Positions 1-6,213 of a stretch of DNA of 8,399 bases are shown in pieces. Made by a program: the position numbers and the translations under genes. The notes below the pieces were generated by a model. That model was not told the origin of the DNA. It worked only from the letters and a program-made list of their open reading frames with translations, and searched no databases. Source of the DNA: Planctomycetaceae bacterium (GTDB taxonomy: Bacteria; Planctomycetota; Planctomycetia; Pirellulales; Thermoguttaceae). The stretch lies in contig SUVI01000155.1 of assembly GCA_015062085.1 (NCBI GenBank), positions 1-8,399 on the forward strand. Direction: 5' to 3'. Every line of letters starts with the position of its first letter. The first letter of the stretch is position 1.

Positions 1-615
1 TTTGCCGTCGTGGGAATAATAGAAACCTGCCGCGTCGCAATACGGTAACGGACCCGTGGAAAATGGAATGTTGTGACCTTCCGCATACGTTTGGGCTGCG
101 GAACCTTCTGTACCGTAAATAGTGAGCCTGCGGCAGCCGAAGAACGCGTCATTTCCAATGCTCGTCACGCTGTTGGGGATCGTCACCGCCGTGAGGCCGT
201 AGCAGGAACTGAACGCGGAACGTCCAATGCTCGTCACGCTTTCGGGGATCGTCACCGACGTGAGGCTTATGCACTCGTAGAACGCGTACTTTCCAATGCT
301 CGTCACGCTATTGGGAATCGTCACCGACGTGAGGCTCTCGCAGCCGCAGAAGGTGTTTTTGCCAATACACTTCACGCTGTTGGGGATAGTCACCGACGTG
401 AGGGTGTCCCTGCAGAACGCGCCCCTTCCAATATGCGTCACGCTTTTGGGAATCGTCACCGAATTGAGGCGAGGGTGGCAGCTAAATGTTCCATTGCTAA
501 TGCTCGTGACGGGGAGGCCATTGATGGTCGAGGGGATGGTGACGTCGGAGGCGGAACCGGTGTATTTCCTGATCCTAATGTGGTCTTCGTATTCGGTGTA
601 TTCAAAATCGGTCAT
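1..615 (-). CDS. BspA-type leucine-rich-repeat (LRR_5) protein, C-terminus outside the window
   Basis: Translating the minus strand from ATG at 615-613 gives 205 uninterrupted residues to the window edge. Residues 1-51 form a cap whose sequence (D-V-T-I-P then I-N-G-L-P-V-T-S-I) is typical of BspA-like LRR_5 domains. Five repeats of 22-23 residues follow (52-73, 74-96, 97-119, 120-142, 143-165) on the pattern SVTIPxSVTSIGxxAFxxCxxLT. The array closes with the usual IYGTEGSAAQTYAEGHNIPF exit (166-185). Residues after 188 no longer match the repeat and include an aromatic segment (GFYYSHDGK) that continues off the window. AGGA lies 7 nt before the ATG and supports this start. No signal peptide or membrane segment is visible at the N-terminus (MTDFEYTEYEDHI), although many BspA-like proteins are exported. 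LRR_5 domains usually mediate protein binding; the partner is unknown. The family call is secure, the biological role is not. Confidence 0.88.
   Translation of the reverse strand, partial: MTDFEYTEYEDHIRIRKYTGSASDVTIPSTINGLPVTSISNGTFSCHPRLNSVTIPKSVTHIGRGAFCRDTLTSVTIPNSVKCIGKNTFCGCESLTSVTIPNSVTSIGKYAFYECISLTSVTIPESVTSIGRSAFSSCYGLTAVTIPNSVTSIGNDAFFGCRRLTIYGTEGSAAQTYAEGHNIPFSTGPLPYCDAAGFYYSHDGK
121..462 (-). repeat. Coding tandem repeat of about 69 bp (LRR_5 units)
   Basis: Five consecutive units (one of 66 bp, four of 69 bp) encode LRR_5 repeats. The units are strongly conserved at DNA level as well: blocks such as ACGAGCATTGGA and CTCACGTCGGTGACGAT recur almost unchanged, while the codons around the AF and C positions vary. 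This points to unit duplication or gene conversion rather than old diverged repeats. Confidence 0.85.
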
Positions 616-683
616 GATCTATTCCTTTCATAAAATGGAGTTTTTTTAACACTTTGATAAAATTAAGAGCCTCCAAATAAAAA

Positions 684-713
684 ATTATGCAAAATTTTCT
701 TTATATTTTACAA
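684..713 (-). promoter_or_regulatory. Weak candidate promoter for the LRR gene, in an AT-rich gap
   Basis: The gap at 616-783 is very AT-rich and has no ORF of note. On the minus strand, TTGTAA (713-708), an 18-nt spacer and CATAAT (689-684) give a plausible sigma-70-like pair about 70 nt before the LRR start. Matches to consensus are 4/6 and 5/6, and AT-rich sequence yields such matches easily. No hairpin with a T-run follows the SDR stop at 784, so the LRR gene could also receive read-through from the SDR operon. Confidence 0.3.
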
Positions 714-783
714 AAATTTGCAAAAAATCAAGAGGGAAGGCAAAAAATGTTTGAATTTTGGCGACCTGATTCATATGCAATAT

Positions 784-1521
784 TCATTCCTCCGGATAGA
801 TCATCTTTTTCGTCACGCCGCCGTCCACGGTAAGGCACTGCCCGTTGATGAAATCGTTTCGTTCATCGCACAGGAAAAGACACGCCCTAGCAATGTCGTC
901 CGCCCTGCCGACGCGTCGGGAAAGATGGAACTCGTGGTCTTCCGGACGCAGGATCTCTCCTTTATTCACACTGATCCACCCCGGCGCAATGCAGTTGACC
1001 GTGACCCGGTACGGGGCCAGCGAAACCGCCAGCGCATGCGTCATGGACCAGATCCCGCCTTTGGAAGCCGCGTACGCTTCCGTTCCCGGCTCACTCTGAA
1101 GATAGCGCGTCGAGCAGAGATTCACGATGCGTCCGTAGGGATTCTCCGCCCCATTTTTTGCTCTGTGGACCGCCAGAAGACGGGAAGTCAGGAACGTGCT
1201 GCGGAGATTCGTGTTCAGGACCCTCTCGAAATGCTCGACCGAGGTTTCCGTGATCGGCTGAAAATCGCTGATGCCCACGTTATTCACGAGCACATCCAGA
1301 TCCCCCCACTTGTCCAGAAGTCCCTGCACACACGTTTCCAGAGCCGTTTTGTCAGTCACGTCGACCTCAAAAAACTGCGCACCGCACGCCTCGGCCGTTT
1401 CTTCGCCGCGCACTGTATCCACGTCGCAGAACGCGACCCGGTCCCCCTCACGGCAAAACGCTTCGACGATCGCCCGTCCGATACCGTGAGCACCGCCCGT
1501 CACGAAAACACGCCGGTCCAT
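784..1521 (-). CDS. Short-chain dehydrogenase/reductase (SDR), NAD(P)-dependent
   Basis: This is a 245-residue classical SDR, the usual length for the family. The Rossmann cofactor motif TGGAHGIG covers residues 8-15. An acidic residue at the end of the second strand (D33 in AFCDVD) favours NAD(H) over NADP(H) by general SDR rules. NNVG at 80-83 replaces the usual NNAG. The catalytic tetrad appears intact: N105, S137, Y150 and K154 (YAASK). N-C-I-A-P-G-W and a C-terminal V-D-G-G are also present. The substrate cannot be read from sequence; sugar, polyol and acyl alcohols are all possible, and FabG is unlikely without other fatty-acid genes nearby. AAGGAG lies 8 nt before the ATG. The gene starts 19 nt after the stop of the upstream cytochrome gene, so the two are probably co-transcribed. 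It is probably cytoplasmic, whereas its operon partner is exported. Confidence 0.9.
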   Translation of the reverse strand: MDRRVFVTGGAHGIGRAIVEAFCREGDRVAFCDVDTVRGEETAEACGAQFFEVDVTDKTALETCVQGLLDKWGDLDVLVNNVGISDFQPITETSVEHFERVLNTNLRSTFLTSRLLAVHRAKNGAENPYGRIVNLCSTRYLQSEPGTEAYAASKGGIWSMTHALAVSLAPYRVTVNCIAPGWISVNKGEILRPEDHEFHLSRRVGRADDIARACLFLCDERNDFINGQCLTVDGGVTKKMIYPEE

Positions 1522-1540
1522 CTTTTCTTCTCCTTTCTCT

Positions 1541-3667
1541 CTAAAGCGAAAGCACGAATGCTTCCAGATCCTTTAACTCCTGCTCGGAAAGCTCCGCCGA
1601 GAACCCGTGCCTTCCGTCGCGGAGCATTTCCAGGATCGTCCTGTAGCGTCCGTCATGCATATACGGCGCAGTCCGCCAGCACTCGCGCAGTGTCGGCGTA
1701 TCCATCGGGCGCGCTTCGTAAGTCGTCGCAGTCCCCACATCATGCAGCTTGCCGTCCGTGAAGAATTCCCCCGTATGGCAGGATGCGCACTGCGTTTTCG
1801 GACCATAGAAAAGGCGGCGTCCCCGCTGGATCGAGGCATGGAGCTCCGGATCCTCCGCAGCCTCACGCAAGATCGGCGCTCTGCGAGCCTCTAGAGCCAT
1901 GAGGTAGGCATCAATGGCGCAGGCGTCCTCTTCTCTTGGCTGCGTGAAGTGGATCATCTCGATTCCTTTTCGTACCGCCAGCTCGGCATTCACGCGCACA
2001 CCGACCGCCATTGCCGGTGCCGTTTTGTGGGCGTAGAGCATACTTTTCGTACTCTTTGGATTCCCGCTCCCATCATTGAGCAAGTCCCAGTTCAGCCCAT
2101 CCGCACGGCCATCCGGATGACACGATGCGCAACTCTGCCATTGCTCGAAACAGAGCTGCCCATCATTGAAAAGACTCTCTCCCAGCCTCTCGACCGTCGG
2201 CACAGGCGGCCGTTCCGTCATTCGTATCGTTCTTCCGGAATTGAAGGCATTGGGACACAAAACGATCCGGTCGACCGTATCGCTAAAGTAGTTCGCGACG
2301 TACGCATACTCGTGCATTTCGCCATTTTCAGCCGGCTCCATCCCGATCGCGACAGCACGCGGACCACGACCGGAGGTGAAGACCCGTTTCTGCGTCGGAA
2401 GCAGATCTTCCGCATGGTCCGGCGTCGCTCCCATGGCCGGATAGGGCGCCAGACTGTTTTCAAAATTCTCGTGCATCGCCAAGCGCTCGATCACACTGAC
2501 GTCCATCGTCCCTGCGTGCGTCACGACGAGCCATTTTCCGTCCGAAGAACACGCGATTCCCCACGGATTCGCCGCCGCAAAGGTGAAATGATCCAGCGTC
2601 TGCGTCCCAGTGCGCTCGCCCGTCTGAAGATCAATGAAACTGATGGAATTCATGTTGATCCACCCTCCTTTCACCTGGCCGGTCGTAATGGCGTAGCTCC
2701 CCATCGAGTGAAGCACATACGCGTACTTTCCGTCCGGAGAAATACACACGCCCCGCATATTCAGCGTCCCGTTCGGGAACTCGACCCATCGCGTCTCCCA
2801 CGTTTCCGTGTCCACGAGCGCGGCCTTTCCAACGATGAAAAACTCATCCGCAGTTCGGTCATTGATCAGCAGGTTTGTCACGACGAGCGTCTTCCCGTCC
2901 GGAGTCACCGCACACGCAAACGGTTCCCGGTCCATCGGTATCTTTCGGATCAGTTTCGGAGTCAGAGACTCCTGCGCCCCCTGTTTTTCCGGACTGAAAG
3001 CCTCAGAAGAAGCCTCAGAAGAAGCCTCAGAAGAAGCCTCAGAAGAAGCCTCAGAAGAAGCCTCAGAAGAAGCCTCAGAAGAAACCACCGCCTCCGATTT
3101 CGGTATCTGCACGACCTCGACCTGGTCACTAAACCGCGCGCACAAATAGATCCGGTCCTCTTCCGGCGCGAGGATCGGCGACTGCGGCCCCTCACCGACC
3201 GGAAGATTCCAAAGCACGCTCCCTGATGCCGTGTCCAGACAAAGCAGTTCCGGGGCACGTATCTCCGGCTTCGGATGCGTCGGAAGCATGGACTGGATCT
3301 CCGGGTCGCACGTCACGTAAAGCCTCGTACCATCCCGCGAAAGCACCATTCCGGAAGGCGGAGCAGGAAGTGCGATCCGCTGTGAGATCAAACCAAATTC
3401 CGTCTCAAAGGCCAACAGCTCGGACGAATCCAGACAGGCCGTCCAAAGCACCTTCCCATTCGGCGACAGAACGACATCCACCGGCCCAAGCCAAGACGGT
3501 TCCTGTTTCTGTTCGCGTGATGGCGGATCCGCTGGCGATACAGGATCCGCCAGAGCTTCGGAATCGCTCTGAAATATGGAGATCCCCCCCACGGTTTCCA
3601 AAAGAATGAAAGCCAGTACTGCAGTTCGACAGAGGAATAGACTGACCATTTTCATCATGGGACGCAT
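1541..3667 (-). CDS. Exported beta-propeller protein with di-heme cytochrome-c-peroxidase-like C-terminal domain
   Basis: This is a 708-residue protein with an N-terminal hydrophobic signal segment (about 6-30), so it probably acts in the periplasm. Residues about 58-470 carry repeated strand motifs typical of YVTN/WD-type propellers (LSPNGKVLW, LSRDGTRLYVT, VTPDGKTLVVTN, ISPDGKYAYV, SSDGKWLVVTH). Two haem c sites follow: C513-A-S-C-H517, then ADGLNWDLLNDG, and C627-A-S-C-H631 after GRRLF and before FFTDGKLHDVG. The segment TAPYMHDGR, with M670 as a possible axial haem ligand, is characteristic of the MauG/di-haem peroxidase superfamily. Peroxidase or oxidase activity is an inference; the donor is unknown. 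A Ser-Ser-Glu-Ala repeat (196-223) interrupts the propeller. Two starts are plausible: ATG at 3667 has AGGA 5 nt upstream, and Met4 at 3658 has AAAGGA 9 nt upstream. This is the first gene of a pair with the SDR. Confidence 0.9.
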   Translation of the reverse strand: MRPMMKMVSLFLCRTAVLAFILLETVGGISIFQSDSEALADPVSPADPPSREQKQEPSWLGPVDVVLSPNGKVLWTACLDSSELLAFETEFGLISQRIALPAPPSGMVLSRDGTRLYVTCDPEIQSMLPTHPKPEIRAPELLCLDTASGSVLWNLPVGEGPQSPILAPEEDRIYLCARFSDQVEVVQIPKSEAVVSSEASSEASSEASSEASSEASSEASSEAFSPEKQGAQESLTPKLIRKIPMDREPFACAVTPDGKTLVVTNLLINDRTADEFFIVGKAALVDTETWETRWVEFPNGTLNMRGVCISPDGKYAYVLHSMGSYAITTGQVKGGWINMNSISFIDLQTGERTGTQTLDHFTFAAANPWGIACSSDGKWLVVTHAGTMDVSVIERLAMHENFENSLAPYPAMGATPDHAEDLLPTQKRVFTSGRGPRAVAIGMEPAENGEMHEYAYVANYFSDTVDRIVLCPNAFNSGRTIRMTERPPVPTVERLGESLFNDGQLCFEQWQSCASCHPDGRADGLNWDLLNDGSGNPKSTKSMLYAHKTAPAMAVGVRVNAELAVRKGIEMIHFTQPREEDACAIDAYLMALEARRAPILREAAEDPELHASIQRGRRLFYGPKTQCASCHTGEFFTDGKLHDVGTATTYEARPMDTPTLRECWRTAPYMHDGRYRTILEMLRDGRHGFSAELSEQELKDLEAFVLSL
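3000..3083 (-). repeat. 12-bp coding minisatellite, seven identical copies (Ser-Ser-Glu-Ala)
   Basis: Seven perfect tandem copies of gcctcagaagaa (plus-strand reading) lie inside the beta-propeller/cytochrome gene. On the minus strand each copy encodes S-S-E-A, giving a 28-residue acidic, flexible segment between propeller blades. The unit is a multiple of three, so copy-number changes keep the frame. Identity at every base suggests recent expansion by slippage. Confidence 0.97.
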
Positions 3668-3680
3668 TCCTTTCCTAATA

Positions 3681-3717
3681 TAAAAACACAGCCGACTCCC
3701 TATTCAGGAAATCGGCT
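3681..3717 (-). terminator. Intrinsic terminator of the GNAT gene
   Basis: Read as minus-strand RNA, positions 3717-3690 form a 12-bp stem: AGCCGA pairs with UCGGCU, continued by U·G, U-A, U·G, C-G, C-G and U-A around a GAAU tetraloop. GUGUUUUUAUAUU follows. The two wobble pairs become A·C mismatches on the plus strand, so the structure is specific to minus-strand transcription. It lies 26 nt after the GNAT stop codon and only about 13 nt before the start codon of the cytochrome gene. Confidence 0.88.
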
Positions 3718-3743
3718 AAATGTCAAACACCACAACTCAAAAC

Positions 3744-4919
3744 TCACTCCGAAGGATCGCTGCTCTCACACGGAAACGCATATTCGTAGATCCCAAACTC
3801 CTTGTACGGAAAACCGCCGCACCGTTCAATGATACTGTTCACTGCCGTGTTGTCTCGATACGTCCAACTTAGTTCCCCCCCGTCATATCCCGCTTCCAGA
3901 CCATACTGAAGCGTCTTGATGACCAGAAGTTCGCTGATCCCGCGGCGCCGATAGTTCGGATCAACACACAATACCATCATTCGGCAAGTTTTGATCCTGC
4001 GTCGATAGTAGAGAAACTTCAAGAAACCAAACGGAAACAGTTTTCCATTCAACGGCTTGATCGCCTCGTTCAGATCCGGGATCGTAATGGAAAAACCGAC
4101 CGGTTTCTCACCGTCAAACGCCAAAAAAATGTGCTTCGGATCCGAAAATTTTACCAAATTGCACGCCAATTGGCGGATCTCGCCGTCACTTAGCTCAGCA
4201 TAATTCCAATTGTCCCGAAGCGAAATATTGTACACGTCACGACACAGACGGATCTCACTATCCAAATGCTTCGCATCAAACGTTCGACACGTGATCTGCG
4301 AGCGATTCAGGAACCAGTTCATCCGCTTCGCCCACTTCTCCAGCATTTCATTCGACTTTGGGAACCACCAAGCATAAAGTCCCTGGCATTCCACCATCCC
4401 GGCAGCTTTTACGAGCGATTCATAATACGGCGGATTGTGGTTCATTCCAAAACGCTGCGGCGTGTCGAACCCCCGGATCAAAAGCCCCATCTCATAATTC
4501 GTCGAGTAATTCATCGGTCCAATGAGCGACGTTCGCCCAAACTTCTCCCGACTCCAGTGCATCGCTGAGTCAAAAAGCGCTTTGGCGACCTCGACATCGT
4601 CCACACACTCAAACATTCCCCACGCACCGCAGTTCGTCCCCTTCCGCTCATTGAGCTTCGGGTCGTCCGAAACAAGGATCCTTCCCACTGGAACACCATC
4701 CCGGTACGCAAGAAAAGCCTGCGCCGCTCCAAATTCATAAAAAGGATGCACTTGGGGATCTAAAAACTTACGCACTTCATGTTTCAGAGGCGGCACCCAC
4801 ATCGAATCCGACTGATTGATGGTCCATGCCAGCTGCACGAAATTATTCAGCATTTTCTTCCCCTGAACAGGAAGGACCTGAATCTTACCTGAAATTGAAC
4901 TCGAAGTACTCTGGGACAT
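3744..4919 (-). CDS. GNAT-family N-acetyltransferase with conserved N-terminal WVPPL-type domain
   Basis: Starting at ATG 4919 the product has 391 residues. The N-terminal half matches, from memory, a widespread uncharacterised GNAT-related family: WVPPL (41-45), FLAYRDGVPVGRI, GMFECVDD, then GPMNYSTNYEMGLLIRGFD and NPPYYESL. The C-terminal half is a GNAT fold. It includes FDGEKPVGFSI, the acetyl-CoA loop region PNYRRRGIS (about 321-329), and ELSWTYRDNTAVNSIIERCGG (349-369). The loop ends in Ser where the usual R-x-x-G-x-G/A has Gly or Ala. The acceptor is unknown. The reading frame extends upstream to a GTG at 4994, but that start has poor ribosome-binding sequence and lies in the structured leader. 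ATG 4919 has AAGG 8 nt upstream and puts the conserved domain near the N-terminus. The gene has its own promoter and terminator, so it is probably monocistronic. No signal peptide is seen; it is probably cytoplasmic. Confidence 0.88.
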   Translation of the reverse strand: MSQSTSSSISGKIQVLPVQGKKMLNNFVQLAWTINQSDSMWVPPLKHEVRKFLDPQVHPFYEFGAAQAFLAYRDGVPVGRILVSDDPKLNERKGTNCGAWGMFECVDDVEVAKALFDSAMHWSREKFGRTSLIGPMNYSTNYEMGLLIRGFDTPQRFGMNHNPPYYESLVKAAGMVECQGLYAWWFPKSNEMLEKWAKRMNWFLNRSQITCRTFDAKHLDSEIRLCRDVYNISLRDNWNYAELSDGEIRQLACNLVKFSDPKHIFLAFDGEKPVGFSITIPDLNEAIKPLNGKLFPFGFLKFLYYRRRIKTCRMMVLCVDPNYRRRGISELLVIKTLQYGLEAGYDGGELSWTYRDNTAVNSIIERCGGFPYKEFGIYEYAFPCESSDPSE

Positions 4920-5083
4920 AAAACTTACCTTGAAATCCAGCTGAATGTGCTGACATGGCATTTCGTAAAACATGCCGAATATTTTACGAACCACATCCCC
5001 ACTTTTCGGCCTGACTGTATCCCCGATCCATTCCCGAAATCAGCTGGGGAATGGGGGATGCCGAATGGGAAAATTTTCTCATG
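4920..5083 (-). promoter_or_regulatory. Structured 5' leader of the GNAT gene (possible cis-regulatory RNA)
   Basis: The interval from the predicted transcription start to the GNAT ATG holds two perfect inverted repeats. Hairpin A is CCATTCCC / GGGAATGG (5028-5054, 8 bp, 11-nt loop). Hairpin B is TTCGTAAAA / TTTTACGAA (4962-4990, 9 bp, 11-nt loop). In the RNA, UUCGGC occurs before hairpin A (5065-5060) and again in the loop of hairpin B (4979-4974). A single complementary GCCGAA lies between them (5010-5005), so either copy could pair with it, but not both. An ORF of 32 codons starts at ATG 5082 and ends with TAA at 4986-4984, in the 5' arm of hairpin B. No T-run follows either hairpin, so any control would be translational or through RNA stability. 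That the leader is regulatory is inference. Confidence 0.45.
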
Positions 5084-5089
5084 GATTTA

Positions 5090-5117
5090 ATTATACTCGA
5101 CAATTTCGCTCTGTCAA
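5090..5117 (-). promoter_or_regulatory. Consensus sigma-70 promoter of the GNAT gene
   Basis: On the minus strand a perfect TTGACA (5117-5112) and a perfect TATAAT (5095-5090) are separated by 16 nt. Transcription would start near 5083, about 160 nt before the GNAT ATG. A-tract sequence (AAAATTTG at 5151, AAAAAATTTT at 5161) lies 34-58 nt upstream of the -35 box and could act like an UP element. Confidence 0.8.
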
Positions 5118-5241
5118 CTCCAGAAAATAAAGAGAAATCCAAAATAAAAGAAAATTTGGCAAAAAATTTTCAAATCACACAATTATTTGCTGGAAAATTG
5201 GAGAAAGCCGCCGTTTTTCTATGAAAAACAGAAATAATCTC
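5118..5241 (-). other. AT-rich gap after the lipoprotein gene; weak hairpin only
   Basis: The non-coding stretch from 4920 to 5241 consists of the GNAT leader and promoter plus this AT-rich part. Just after the lipoprotein stop codon, the RNA could form a short stem GUUUUUC / GAAAAAC (5213-5229, loop of 3, extendable by two pairs). It is A/U-rich and is followed by GGCGGC rather than a U-run, so it is a poor terminator candidate. Nothing else is recognisable here apart from the A-tracts. Confidence 0.4.
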
Positions 5242-6213
5242 CTACTCCTCAGCCTCATCCTCATCCTCGGATCCGGCAACTTCCTCTGGAAGAATATTCG
5301 GATCCATCGGCAGGCCGCCATTCTCTGTGAACATCTCATTATGCTGCGTCTGAAGGACCCGTACACAGAACATTTTCTGTTCAGCCCCATTCGCACCTTC
5401 CTCATTTGTGAAGAAAAATGAACCAACGTTCCCCCCGATATTCGGCAGACCCGTCATGACGATAAACTGTCCGGGACGCACACGCAGCTCACTGTTCAGA
5501 GTATCAAACGAACGCCGCGGCCGGGCCGAGACCATTTTATATGCACCGGCATCATACTCAAACGTCTGCCTCTGCTGGCCATACTGAACTTCCGGGAATA
5601 TCTCCAGCTTCACGCTTCCGTCTCCGCAAGTTTGCGTCCGAATAGCCAAAACTCCCTGAGCCTGATGGAATGTCTCACCGCCAAGAGCTTCATTTTCCCT
5701 AAAAAAGATGGTCGCCTGCTGCTTCACGTCTGAAACGTTGACTTCATTGCGCTGACCATTCCGCGAACAGATCGTGCGCCGCAAAAGATGCTGGGTGTCT
5801 GAAAGCTCACCCAAACGTACCGTCGTAACGATCTGCGACGGATCTTCGTCATCCCGAGCCTTCAGGATCCGCAAAAATGTAGGAGGGAGCTGATTGCCGA
5901 TCAGACCGGCACGGATCCCGTTCGCAAGCATTTCGCGACGAAGCGGCGCTGGAAATGCCTGCTCATCTACGTCTTTCCAAAGTTCCGTATTCAAATCGGG
6001 ATCCCCATGAGGACAGCGGACCAGGAAAACCTCCAAAATGACAGAATCTTCCGTCATCAAATTTCCGGTCATGAGATTAGAGTCCTCCGGAAGAGGAGCA
6101 TTGGCATGAGGATGAAGCAAAAACGCAGACTGGCAGCCGCACAAAAACAGCCCCAGCGCCAAAAACACGCTGAGTACGGCTCTTCGGATCGAATGGCATG
6201 CCAGGCTTCTCAT
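5242..6213 (-). CDS. Predicted lipoprotein with secretin-like C-terminal segment
   Basis: From ATG 6213 the product has 323 residues. A basic start (R2, H7, R10, R11) and hydrophobic core lead to a lipobox L-C-G-C with the acylated Cys at 27, so it is probably anchored in the outer or inner membrane facing the periplasm. The segment VILEVFLVRCPHGDPDLNTELWKDVDEQ and the later one resemble a hypothetical family I associate with planctomycetes. The later segment, LRVRPGQFIVMTGLPNIGGNVG (about 243-264), also resembles the end of secretin (GspD/PilQ) domains, where G-Q-x-x-x-x-x-G-L is common. It lacks the length and pore region of a full secretin. The tail is acidic (GSEDEDEAEE). The frame extends to a TTG at 6243, but ATG 6213 has GGAAAG directly upstream and gives a clean signal peptide. 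A specific role cannot be given; a pilotin-like or secretin-associated role is speculative. Confidence 0.8.
   Translation of the reverse strand: MRSLACHSIRRAVLSVFLALGLFLCGCQSAFLLHPHANAPLPEDSNLMTGNLMTEDSVILEVFLVRCPHGDPDLNTELWKDVDEQAFPAPLRREMLANGIRAGLIGNQLPPTFLRILKARDDEDPSQIVTTVRLGELSDTQHLLRRTICSRNGQRNEVNVSDVKQQATIFFRENEALGGETFHQAQGVLAIRTQTCGDGSVKLEIFPEVQYGQQRQTFEYDAGAYKMVSARPRRSFDTLNSELRVRPGQFIVMTGLPNIGGNVGSFFFTNEEGANGAEQKMFCVRVLQTQHNEMFTENGGLPMDPNILPEEVAGSEDEDEAEE

Noticed and set aside
73..633. Plus-strand frame with its own regular repeats opposite the LRR gene
   Set aside because: The repeats are the antisense image of the 69-bp LRR units. The minus-strand frame gives a recognisable LRR_5 domain and has a ribosome-binding site.
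718..1761. 347-residue plus-strand frame across the SDR gene
   Set aside because: It overlaps an intact SDR with a full catalytic tetrad and crosses into the neighbouring gene; its composition is shadow-like.
3000..3083. Possible CRISPR array
   Set aside because: The 12-bp units are contiguous with no spacers and are in frame with the surrounding gene.
1949..3226. Long (425-residue) plus-strand frame opposite the cytochrome gene
   Set aside because: It is very rich in Arg and His with no motif, which is typical of the antisense of a GC-rich coding region. The minus strand carries clear haem and propeller motifs.
4974..4994. Alternative upstream GTG start for the GNAT gene
   Set aside because: There is no good Shine-Dalgarno sequence, it lies inside hairpin B and adjoining leader, and the added 25 residues precede the conserved domain without family support.
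5213..5229. Hairpin after the lipoprotein stop as a terminator
   Set aside because: The stem is almost all A-U pairs and is followed by GGCGGC rather than a U-run.
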